Shown one piece after another: positions 1-10,958 of a stretch of DNA of 64,000 bases; position 1 is the stretch's first letter, and every line of letters starts with the position of its first letter. The DNA is taken from the NCBI GenBank assembly GCA_005408345.1, contig SEMN01000146.1, positions 1,026,919-1,090,918 on the forward strand, written 5' to 3'. Below the pieces are notes generated by a model, which had not been told where the DNA came from, did no database searches, and saw only the letters and a program-made list of their open reading frames with translations. Position numbers and translations under genes: made by a program. The DNA is from Macquaria australasica. Its lineage: Eukaryota > Chordata > Actinopteri > Centrarchiformes > Percichthyidae.

Positions 1-3000
1 GATAGCCCATAACGTTATCGATCCATCATTGAGCTTCAGTTTCGAATCGAATCCTGCTTTGTACTGACCCTCGTTGAGTTTTCCAACTGTTGTGGGCACA
101 TTTCCACAATAAGTTGATCCACTGGGTCTTCACATCCTCAGATGATATGAAGACATGAAGACTTTTGTGTTGCTTCTTGCAGCCAACAACAGAAAAATGT
201 GCGTGCTTTGCTTATACCTTCTACATTTTCGTGTTACCGGAGTCGGAGATAGCGAGGAAATAACACTTGCTGACAGTGAGGTAGATTCACTCGGTATAAG
301 CCCTGCTAGATGTCACAGGGAGGCAAATCTGACTGATCTGGCTTTTTGGAACACACATTTTCTGATAGATGGAGCAAGAGGAAAAGAGAGAGGATGGTCT
401 TTTCTTATAATTTGGGAGTCTCTAGACACACCAAGGACACTTATGTTGAAAAGCCATGACAATGTGCATTTTGCTTAAAATGTGAGCTTTAATAGACATG
501 CAGCCATTTGATCCATGCATTTCTTCAAAAGCATGAAATACACATGAAAGAGCCGTTGTTAAAGATTCCACAATATCAGACATAAATATAATCTATATGT
601 TAGCTCAAAGCTGGTGCGTACAGATCCTTCCTGCAGACTCTCGCTGAGACTGATATTAAAAATCTCCTGAGAGCAGACTTCTCTCTTCATCAGGCTTCTT
701 CCAAGATGCTGCCACCAGAACCTCTGAAGAGATTCAACCGTGGAGGCAACAAAATGGCATGAATTTTTTATGTAGTTACTGTATTGTGGGGTTTCTTCTT
801 ATGTTCTGCCGCATTTCTTATTGAAGTCTCTCGCTGTGAGCCTCCCAGCCAAAGCAAACTTCTTGTAGGCTCATTCCCAGGATGTCAGGGGTGATAATCA
901 GACCATGAACCTGATTTCTTCTACAGCGATGCTCATTCAAAGCCTTGTCAAGAAAAGCAGCAACTGTTTATACCCCACCTTTACTAAAATTAGTCATTTG
1001 CTGTGTGACTTATTGGAGGAAAGATGATAAAATCCCCCTCTCTTGTCTGAAATACCACAGCTCTCTCCCACATTATTCAGGTGACTGACAGCTACAAACA
1101 GACAGAAGCCTGAGTAGCTGTGATGATACTGTATGGTGTGATGATGCCGGTGTTACAGCATCAGCAATTTATGATTGAGCTTTTTTTTCAGTCAGTCAGT
1201 TTCATGAATGTATAGCACAATCATATTGGGCCTTTAAAGGACCTTGAATTGCAGATTGTTTTTAATTTTATTTACGTATTATTTTTTGTTAAACATACTT
1301 CAATGCAAATTTCCTGTTTGTCTGGAAATAAAGTTCATATGATTATTCCTTCCTGGGTTATGATCCTAGGTTCTAGATGAGTGTGGCCTGAGTCCAGGGC
1401 AAGCATATATATGAGGGACTATTTTAGTGTCATAGTTGATCAGGCTCTCTGCACCTGTTTTCTCTTACTTTATTTATTTACCCCTCCATCTTTTGCTCCA
1501 TCTGCCTGTCTGTTGTTCACCTGTCTATCCATATGTCCAATTGTTTTGTTTGTCTGTCTGTCTAGTTGTATTTCTGTCCACCGGTCTGTCCGTCTATTAC
1601 TTTCGCTGTCAGAGCTGAGGTATAATTCCAAAGTAAACAACAAACCCTCAGTTTCCTCGAAAGCATTGGACAAACATTTCCCAACTCTGAAATTGCACTC
1701 AGAATTCTTCTGATTATCCCAGGGGCTGTGGCATCAGCACCGCTTTTCAAAGTTGAAACAAATCAATAACTATTTGCATATACAGTATGAGTTTGTCAGG
1801 ACAGACTGTGTGGGCTCGCTTATCTATCCATTGAAAAGTATGTTGCATCCAAGATGAATTTCACAGATCTTGATGCTGAGTTTGCTGCCAATAAAGCAAT
1901 AAAAGTGACTTTAATGTAATTAATTCCATGTATGGTGAAACCATCTCATTTATTTACACAACATGATAGGATTTATCATAGTGCTGACATACTAAAATGT
2001 GCCAACATTAGAAAATGTTCTAACAGTTGTTATGTATGCGGGTTGAATGTAGTGCTGTTTAAGTTGTGCATAACACTATTGGATGTGTTTAATGTTGTTT
2101 AAGGGGAGCTGTGCATAATGCTGTTGTCTTGTTAACACACACACACACACAAATACACGCACTCTTATAGCTGTTCATATATATTTACCTCTTGTGTTGT
2201 AGCTTAATGTTTATCTCCATGTAAAGCACTTAAACTTGTGCTGCACAATTTAACTTGAACTACAATAGCTATGTGTGTTGTACTGTTGTTTGTGCATATG
2301 CATGTCAGTGATAAGGGCCTCCTATGCCAAATTCACACAGGGCCTCGCCTGTGTGTTCAGAGCCTCCTGTGATGGCTCTGAACACAGTGTTTACACATTC
2401 TGCGTAGTGAAAGGAGCGTGTTAGCAGAGCAGCAGCGTCAGTGCTCCATATGTGTCTACACAGGGCCCAACACACATGCACATACATACTATAGTTACGT
2501 GTGAAAAACAGAAGAAAATAGACTTGAAGCGTAAACATACTCTTTGGGACACATTTCTGCATGTATAGCATGAATAAAATGTGAGCCGTTATGCAGCCTG
2601 TGATAGAAGTGTATTTGTTTCTTCAGTCGTGTGTGACACAGATAATTGCAAAAAGTGGCTGAAATGCCTCCTGCATAGACAAGCTGTAAGAGAAGCCTTA
2701 TAATCAGCATAATATGACAAGATATTAAAGCTGCATTCATTTATTTATTTTTGGCCACTTGGGGGCAGCAGAACAAGCTAGAATCAGAACAGAACTTCAC
2801 CTCATGAAGTTGATATGGTGACAGTGATAGCAAACAGTTGTTTAATTACACATTCAGCAGTGACGAAGCAATATTACTATTCATGTGGAGTGGAGTGTCT
2901 TACTACTTGGTGAATGTAAAGCCGGATATATGCTTGACACAAGGGGTTAATGGGAGTCTCACCATAGATACCTGTGGTAACATGCTTTGATTGTATTCCC

Positions 3001-3378
3001 CAAAGAAACTGTGTTTACATTCTTCCATTTACTTTGTGACAGAAGCGACAGTGGGAAGGTCCATCTTGTTTCATTGCTGAATATGGGACTGTTCCATACA
3101 GTCACTGTGTTTACATTGTTTCATTCACTGTGATAAAGAGCGTGGGTCGCGATGAGCAGAAGATTTGCAGTGGAAATGGCTGTCCTAGATGTGTTGCTGA
3201 AAAGGGGATGATAACAAAGCCATAGTGTAACTCCTTAACACAGAAGTATAAAAGAATCTAATAAATAATAAATATTTTTTATAATTTTCCAATTTTCCAC
3301 TCTGTTTTGGTCTCCACCTGCTTCTGATGGAAATACCTGGCTTTTTAGCTAAATCCTCCACTGTGTTCACCAACTAGT
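1..3378. other. Upstream intergenic DNA, no gene recognised
   Basis: AT-rich sequence with no recognisable coding exon. It holds a degenerate pyrimidine/TCTG microsatellite at about 1495-1610 and a short CA run near 2135-2151. The 107-codon open frame at 155-478 has no recognisable domain and no splice or promoter context, so I do not call it. Confidence 0.6.
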
Positions 3379-3379
3379 T

Positions 3380-3660
3380 GCTGACTTTGTCTGTTGGCTG
3401 TTTGGTGCTGGGCAGGTGGCATTCAGTGGGTTTATCACACCCTTTTCACTAAAAGCAGCTACCTGCTGCAGCTGGTAGATGAGGATGGTGAGACTAAGTT
3501 GTGAGCCATAAAACCAAAACAATGACCTATAAGGTGCTTTGTAGAGCTCAGGGGAACTGCAGAGTCAGGTCATAATTGTCTGTGGGTTTGTCACTACGAG
3601 CCACTTTCACCTTACACAAAGTCATTTGATTCATTGCTAATTTTAAAATATTCATTAGTG
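3380..3660. repeat. Dispersed repeat copy A
   Basis: Shares ordered similarity with 8222-8410: 'tttgtctgttggctgtttggtg', then 'aaaaccaaaacaatga', then 'gggtttgtcactac', then 'tcatttgattcatt'. The two copies are about 4.8 kb apart in the same orientation and are diverged. This looks like an old interspersed teleost repeat whose class I cannot assign. Confidence 0.55.
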
Positions 3661-3793
3661 CATAATTACAAATATTAGACTGTGTTTGGTGTAACTTAAA
3701 TTGCTGTAGTGATCCAGGCCTGGCGTAATGACTGACTAAATATGTGTTTTACCACATAGAAAATGTCAAAAGGTTTTGGAACCACTAAATCAA

Positions 3794-3957
3794 CAATACA
3801 AGGTTCAAGGTACATTTATTTGTCGTTGTACAACACAGCGCTGCACAAAAAAATTTAAGTTGTAGCCCCCTGCACACTACATACACAGAACATATATATA
3901 CAAATATTTAATTAGAATAGAATAAAAATAAAAACAATAGATACAGTTACTTATATA
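3794..3957 (-). repeat. LINE 3' tail, left piece, split by the Tc1 element
   Basis: Read on the minus strand this ends with a tail of the type 'aataaatgtaccttgaacc', typical of fish LINE/SINE 3' ends. It continues on the far side of the Tc1 insertion at 5592, so the Tc1 landed inside it. Confidence 0.5.
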
Positions 3958-5591
3958 CAGTAAAACCGGAAAGTCTACACACCCCTTTCACCTTCTCCAC
4001 GTTTCATTACTTTACAGACTTATTCTACAATAGATTGAGTTCATTTTTTGTCTCGAAATTCTACACAAAATAGCCCATAATGACAAAGTGAAAGTAGGTT
4101 TTCAGACATTTGTGCTAATTTATTAAAAATCGAAATGTAAAATATCGTATGTACACAAGTGTGCACATCCTTTGATATGACACCCAAAAGTGAGCTGAGG
4201 TGCATTTTGTTTCCACTGATACTGCTTGAGATGTTTCTACAACTTTATTGGAGTCCACCTGTGGTAAATTCAATTGATTGGACATGATTGGGGATTGCCA
4301 ACACCTGCTTATATAAGGTCCCACAGTTGACAGTGCATGTCAGAGCAAACCACAAGCCATGGGGTCAAAAGAATTATCTGCAGACCTCAGAAACAGGATT
4401 GTGTTGATGCATAGATCTGGAGTAGGGTATGGCAAAATTTCTGCATCTTTACAGGCCCCAAAGAGCACAGTGGCCACCATCATTCGTAAATGGAAGAAGT
4501 TTGGAACCACCAAGAATCTTCCTAGACCTGGCCGCCCGGCAAATCTGAGCATTCGGGGAAGACGGACCTTGGCCAGGGAGGTGAGCAGGAACCCGAGGGT
4601 CACTGACAGAGCTTCAGCGTCCTTGTGGAGATGGGAGAACCTTTCAGAAGATCAACCATCCAGCCAGCACTCCACCAATCAGGCCTTTATGGTAGAGTGG
4701 CCAGATGGAAGCCACTCCTTAGTAAAAGACACATGACAGCCTGCTTGGAGTTTGCCAAAAGGCACCTAGAGGACTCTCAAACCATGAGAGACCGGATTCT
4801 CTGGTCTGAAGAAACCAAAATTGAACTTTTTGGCCTGAATACCAAGCGTCATGTCTGGAGGAAACCAGGCACCACTCATCACCTCGCTAATACCATCCCT
4901 ACAGTGAAACATGGTGGTGGCAGCATCATGATGTGGGGATGTTTTTCAGCAGCAGGAACAGGGAGACTAGTCCTGATAGAGGGAAAGATGAATGCAGCTA
5001 CGTACACTGAGATCCTTGAAGAAAACCTGCTCTAGAGCGCTCTGGACCTCAGACTCGGGCAAAGGTTTACCTTACAACATGACAACGACCCAAAGCACAC
5101 AGCCAAGAGAACAAAGGAGTGGCTTCGCAGTAAGTCTGTGAATGTCCTTGAGTGGCCCAGCCAGAGCCCAGACCTGAATCCGATTGAACATCTGTGGAAA
5201 GAGCTGAAAATGGCTGTGTACCGATGCTCCCCATCCAACCTGATGGAGCTTGCAAGGATATGCAAAGAGGAATGGGCAAAAATGTCCAGAAACACGTGTG
5301 CCAAGCTCGTAGCTTCTTTCCCAAGACGCCTTGAAGCTGTAATCGCTTCCAAAGGTGCATCAACAAAGTATTAGGCTAAGGGTGTTTACAGATATGTAAC
5401 CCCTTAATAACCTATTTTTGTCAATAAAATAAAATTGCATATTTTCTAAACCTGTTTTCACTTCGTCATTATTGGCTAATGTGTGTAGATATTTGAGGCA
5501 AAAAAAGAACTCAATCTATTGTAGAATAAGTCTGTAAAGTAATGAAATGTGGAGAAGGTGAAAGGGGTGTGTAGACTTTCCGGCTTGACTG
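3958..5591 (+). mobile_element. Tc1/mariner transposon, degraded, 1634 bp
   Basis: The element is flanked by TA on both sides (3956-3957 and 5592-5593), the Tc1 target duplication. Ends read CAGTAAAACCGGAAAG on the left and, reverse-complemented, CAGTCAAGCCGGAAAG on the right. Inverted repeats run roughly 3958-4056 and 5494-5591. A broken transposase lies between them. Length and ends are normal for a fish Tc1. The arms are still similar but not identical, indicating an old but recognisable insertion. Confidence 0.95.
4359..5374 (+). pseudogene. Tc1 transposase pseudogene (frameshift, nonsense, altered catalytic residue)
   Basis: The N-terminal paired-like helix-turn-helix DNA-binding region starts MGSKELSADLRNRIVLMH and is followed by the GRP-type linker LPRPGRPA. 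The frame is lost around 4605-4625 and resumes one frame over (from about 4625) into the DDE domain. A TAG at 5033-5035 interrupts the restored frame, which then continues to the stop at 5372-5374. The second Asp is in HDNDPKHTAK and the final acidic residue in NPIEHLWKELK. The first acidic position reads WSEET where active Tc1 enzymes have WSDET, so the catalytic Asp appears replaced by Glu. The gene should be inactive. Confidence 0.92.
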
Positions 5592-5862
5592 TACATACAG
5601 TATATTAAAGAAGGTAATGGTATGATAATGTGTAAAACCAGCATAACAGAAAGTTCCATGTCATTTATATATGGTGGAGTGCAGAGGATGAGGTAGAGTT
5701 GAGGAGTCTCACAGCCTGAGAAAAGAAGCTGCTCTGTAGTCTAGTGGTACAACAGTGACACAAATAACCTAGATAGTATATCATGTCTTTAAAACATAGC
5801 TTCAGCAAGTAGCAACAAATACCTACTGCATTATCTTTTTTACAAAAACATTCATCCAAAGA
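5592..5862 (-). repeat. LINE fragment, right piece, with ORF remnant
   Basis: On the minus strand a short frame reads TTRLQSSFFSQAVRLLNS (about 5695-5755), resembling the C-terminal 'R.SSFFP.A...LN' region of fish non-LTR retrotransposon ORF2. It is continuous with 3794-3957 once the Tc1 is removed. Family assignment is tentative. Confidence 0.5.
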
Positions 5863-8221
5863 CTAATGAAGTGGCCTCTGTTGATGAATTTGGCTGTCTT
5901 TATTTGTTTTTTTGTCCCAATTGTCATCATTTTCAGAGACATATGTAGCTTTCCTGGGTTTTTCCATTGAATGGGCTACATATCCCTGACCAGAAAATAC
6001 ATCACTTGTATTGGAAGCAATCAGTTGGAAAGAAAAGGCCTCATGCCACACAGTTGAATATTTGGAGGCCTGAAATTTTAAACCATGAATTATTAATTTG
6101 TGGCACTTTAATGAATGTGAAAAGACTTTCCCTATCATTCATAATCTGTACAGCTGCTGTAATATGACTCTCTTGCTGTGGGCACTTAGTGGGGTTTCCA
6201 ACAGGCCATGTGATACCTGAGCATGGAGAGAAGGGGCTGAAATAAATGTTCAATGCATGCAGAGATAGAGAAAAACCTGGAACTTTTGCAACATATCTGA
6301 TACTATTTCAGGATGATTTCCCAAAAATTACACAGAGGGCAATAAAAATCATCTAGTTATTGAGATTTTCATCTTACTCTCCAAAATATGAGTAATATAT
6401 TCGTAGCCCGTGGAGAAACAATATCCAACAGATTGTGTGGGAGCTCAGAAACAGGAAATCTTATGTATATGATTGTTTGAAGGTAATGTACAGCTTCACA
6501 TATAGTAATAATTACCTGCTGGACATAACGAAGGACATAGATGAATGATGACAGGGTAATGCATCATGATTCGTATTCTGAATTTAATCCAAATTCAATT
6601 TATATAAATTTCAGTTTATCTTTACTGACCATCTTTATGGTATTATTTATGTTATTGGTAGTGTGTTTGCTATCGATTGCATCCAGAAAGTTCTGTGGGT
6701 TCTGGTTTATGGATACTTGCTAGCTACCTAGCTAAACTGTTACCACTGTAATGGAAGCACTAAAGTTAATCTTCTGGCTTTTTTTTAAGCCATTACCAAA
6801 CAGCTTCAGATGCATTACCACCACCTTTTGCAGTATGATTTATTATCTGGCAGACTCTAAACATCTAAGTCTAAAAGAAAGTGTATTAAACCTCATATGG
6901 CTTTTATTCGGGTATAGGACACCTGAAATGACAAGTGTAAATGGGGCCTAAGAAACCTGAATAATTTTAGAATCAGGGAGCTGAATAACCAGGTTACTTC
7001 AAGCATTTCCATGAAACACCATATCCCAAATATGATCAAAACCAGGGTAAGTAGAATACTAGTGTGTGCAAATATACTCAAGTCTTCAGTATGCCTATTC
7101 TGTGGAGCAACAAGGTTGAGTCTGAAAACGAGGCAGGAAAGTTTGCAGTGACCGTAGGATGTAAGGCTGAGCATTTCAAAGATGTTGGAGATGGCCACTG
7201 CTGACTTGGTTTTCAATGATTTTCACTTGGAGACAGGCAGAGAGGACAAGGAGAAAATTGTAACTACAGAGATGAAAGGTGATGAAAGGTGTGTGTGGGC
7301 TATACGTTTTCACGATGTTGTAGCAACTAATTAGCCTCTCCTGCCTATCACAGAAATAAATTAGTTGACCTTAGGTGTCTCAGTTAGCCTACAGTCTGTG
7401 TTAATTTGAATGAGCTTCCTGAGTTTGTCATATATGTTGAAGCTGGTCATTGTTGGCCTTGTTTCATTGTATTCATACAGAATCAGAAGGTACTGTAGCA
7501 TGTAGTAGGCAGAAGTGTATGCAAGATAATAACTTTTATCCACTTCTGCTCAGAAAAAGGTTTGATTCAGGCACTGTAGTGCATATCCCAAGCAACATGT
7601 ATGTCATACCTACAGTTTTATGGCACAGAACACCCTGAAAATATCCCATTACTGACTTTTATGAAGGAAGTACAACATCTTCTTGAAAATGTGAAAAGAG
7701 GCTCTGGTGTACCATATATTGACAGAAACCCATGGGTCAGTTTCAGTTTCAGACAAACAATATACCATCAGGTTTTGTCGTAATCCATTTTATTTTAAAT
7801 AAGCCAACATTCACTTACCCCTGATGTGGCCATGGACATGGTTTTATGTACTGAGGGTTTGACATGTCCACCTCTGAAACTCACAGCAATTCCATAGAGG
7901 TGACTGGAATTTTGTTTGTGCTCCTCACAGCACTGAAAAATTACATTTGAAAGACCCTAAAACAATGTGTCTTTCCAGAAACAATGTCCTGCTTACTCTG
8001 GGTAATCGGACCTCTCTGTCTGTCTGTTTTTATAGGGACTATTATTAGTTTCAGTGAAACATGCACACAGATAGGAATATATCCAGAGAAATCACCTTAT
8101 TTTGGCTAACATGTTAGCAACTACCAGTCACAGAGCAACATTAGCATCCATTTGGAGTTTTATTTCTGCAGACCTGACAAATGTAACTCCAATATTGAGT
8201 CTGCTTTTAGCTCCTTTTTGC
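5863..8221. other. Intergenic, nothing recognised
   Basis: AT-rich DNA with many stop codons in all frames. The frames found are under 110 codons with no domain similarity. I see no splice-bounded exon or clear repeat boundary here. Confidence 0.5.
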
Positions 8222-8410
8222 TTTTAGCTTTGTCTGTTTGTTTGGTGGTGGGCAGATAGCGTACTGATGGAACCAAAACAATGAGCTAAAAGAGAAAATA
8301 TTCCACCCAGTTGCAGAGTTTGGTGGTAATTCTCAATTTTCGGTTTGTCACTGTGACCTTTTTACTTACATGTCATTTGATTCATTATTAATCTAAAAGA
8401 TATTGATTAC
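8222..8410. repeat. Dispersed repeat copy B
   Basis: Matches 3380-3660 in the same order of blocks, including 'aaccaaaacaatgagcta', 'ggtttgtcactgtgac' and 'catttgattcatta'. It is shorter than copy A. Confidence 0.5.
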
Positions 8411-9433
8411 TTGAGCTTTAATGACCTTTTGCTATGGAAAAACATTAGTTTTGGAGACCTAAAAAGTAAAAAGCATTAACATTTTCAAATTTGCTTGTGC
8501 AGAACATTTCAGAAAATGGGCAAGCATGTTTCATTTTATATCAGCTCAGTCTTGAATTTTAGTACATTTCACTTCTTGAAAAGTTTCCAACAAGTTCCCA
8601 AAGGAAGTTTAAATAGCAAGGTTCTATCTTTTCCTCAAGCACAGCTCTTGCATAAGAGACCTTAGACCAAAAAATACTCTTTTGTGTAAAAATGTTTGCC
8701 ATTTGCTTTTCTTAAGGAAAGTACCCCTTTTCCCTCTGATGTTTACAGTGCAATCTAGTGAATATAGAGTGTGTTTTATTATGGCCAGTGCAAGCAGGGC
8801 TCTATCCACCTGCAGAATCTATCAGTCTTTTTGTGATAGCTCTGCTGGAGTCTGTCTTGCTGGAAACCAAATTACACTGAGTAAATGGCCTCTATGGTGC
8901 CAGTGCAGACATTCAGGTCATTATGATTAGTTTTTGGTGTGTGTGTGTGTGTGGAAGTACATGTTTTTGATATCTGACTTTTTTCTCCTAATAAATGTAA
9001 TCTTCTGTGCAAGCACACTTTCATATTCAGAAAAGCGGGACTAATGTTTGTTCCAACAGTACATCCTATATAATGTTATGGTTAATCCACTGTATGGACT
9101 GCCTCATTTGTGGAGGAGGCGCAGCTGCTCGGCACAGTAGCCTTCAATCATATGAAGGCTACACCTTTGGAGTCCTCGTTCTTCGAAGGAGGCAGCCCCT
9201 GAAATGGGTCACAGCTGCTGACGCAATGAATCCCAGTGAAAAGGTAGGGTGCTAAATGAAGAGCTAGAAATCATTTTGAAGCCCATAGTGCCCCTGCTTA
9301 TTGAATCCAGCTGATTTTCCAAGTCTAGTACCCAGACTAGCCTGTAACTATCTAGGTAAGCTAGTTATGTAGCCTGCTGAGTTTCTAGGGTTATGAACAC
9401 GGTGAATAAACCAGAAAAGAAGCCACTGTTTAC

Positions 9434-9806
9434 CGGTGTTGAGGAGTAGCATCATTGAATTTTTAACTACTTTTCCCTGTGGCATTTGAGTAGTGTAGCT
9501 ATTTTCCATGTCATGTTATGTTTCCAGTTACAAGCTATTTTTTTCTCCCAGTGGCTGGGTAGTGCCACTGCTAACCCTTGGGGAGTAGCGTCTTTCCCAG
9601 TGGCATAGCTACTTTCTGAACTATGTTACCTTTCCAGTTGTAAGCTATTTTAGCACTACTTAGCATTAGTTTGTTGAAATACTTTTTGTGAGCTGTGTAT
9701 AGCTTGCTTTCAAAAAAGTGTAGTGTTTCTGTAGCTTGTAGCTTTCAATGGAGACTAGTTTGTAGCTTCAATAACTACAATCGTAAAGTAGTTTCCCCCA
9801 ACACTG
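9434..9806. mobile_element. Short non-autonomous hAT-like element with 8-bp target duplication
   Basis: The element is bordered by CTGTTTAC at 9426-9433 and again at 9807-9814, a perfect 8-bp duplication. Its right end reads CCCCCAACACTG, the reverse complement of a CAGTGTTGGGG hAT-type terminus. Its left end begins CGGTGTTGAGGAG, an imperfect match. The inside is rich in GTAGCT/TAGCTA-like words and has no coding frame. An 8-bp duplication and this terminus fit the hAT superfamily. Confidence 0.85.
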
Positions 9807-9870
9807 CTGTTTACCAATAAAGCTGAAAAGTGATTTGTTTCACCCCTGTCTGTTACTACTGGCTTTACCA

Positions 9871-9921
9871 CAGTCAAACTACTGTAGAAGCCAAAGATGC
9901 ACTACTGCAGTAGTTTGACTG
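9871..9921. repeat. Short inverted repeat (hairpin)
   Basis: Arms CAGTCAAACTACTGTAG (9871-9887) and the reverse complement at 9905-9921 match at 16 of 17 positions around a 17-base spacer. The right arm contains the smaller palindrome ACTACTGCAGTAGT. It lies just outside the hAT-like element. Confidence 0.6.
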
Positions 9922-10908
9922 ATCATTTCTTTTATGGGTATGTGATTTTTCAAAATAATGTTCCTTTTTTAGAAAAAAAAGACAATTACACTTATAGGTA
10001 TGTGTAATGTGATTTGCACCCTAACTTTCAGGGTGTGTTGTTTTTAAATGTTTGAAGAGGTTACTCGTGTTGCTGCTTTGTTTGGAATGTTTGGAAGTGG
10101 TGCAGCCACCCACATTTTGCATTTATATAATTTCATTATCATTTATTTATTTAAAGGAATTAAAACCAAATGATACTTATGAGTATTGAAGTATCAATCC
10201 ACCCATACCTATATGACTGATATTGATATTATGAAACTTACCATCGTTTAACATAATTTTATTTCAGATCATTAAAGCTTCAGTTGACACATGAGATCCA
10301 TCAGCCACCAGACAAAACAAAACAAAACAAAAATCACATTTACATATGTACATGAGCAGTAATGCGAGGGGATGCACTGCGGTCAGTATCTTCAAAAATC
10401 TGCATTTCATTGTGTTATTTGTTATTCCATTTCTGAGTCACGTCTGTCCTTGGAGCTAATGCATGAGTAAATAATAGAAACAGTCACAACCCTATATAGG
10501 ACTATATCTAAAATTTATAAGCTATATACAGCATATATGAATATTATAGTGTAGGCATTATTCAGAAAAGGTCAGATTGATAAAGATACTGTAAGTATGA
10601 CATATTGAAGGTTTTCTGTCACAGTGGTGTGTGTTCAAACAGAGGAGAAGTGAGTCTGTTTGATCTCTTAATTATGATTGAATGAGCCTATATACAAACA
10701 CTGCTTTTGGTTGCAGGATGAATTGTTGGTTTAACAGCACTGTTGCCAGCAGTAAAATCATCATTTTAATGGGAGATTGTATCCTGCTACAGACTAACTA
10801 AACTCTGACCCTTTCAATCCTCACGTGTTAAGATTATTGTTACAAGGATTCTCAATACTTCCTCTTTTCCATGTCTCTCTCTGATTGTTCTCTCTCTCTC
10901 TCTTTTAG

Positions 10909-10958
10909 CTGGCCATTGTGTCTTGGCTGCAGAGAAAAGAGCGAGCAGACTCCACTCT
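10909..10958 (+). other. Candidate non-coding 5' UTR exon
   Basis: This 50-nt block sits between a strong pyrimidine tract ending in TTTTAG and a consensus donor GTGAGTACT. It contains no ATG. It lies about 5.8 kb upstream of the exon carrying the contactin start codon, on the same strand, as expected for a spliced 5' leader. Seen: the splice signals. Inferred: membership of the contactin transcript. It could also be a chance pair of sites, because no protein homology can support it. Confidence 0.45.

Noticed and set aside
155..478. 107-codon open frame with a hydrophobic N-terminus
   Set aside because: No recognisable domain, no upstream or splice context, and fish intergenic DNA yields such frames by chance.
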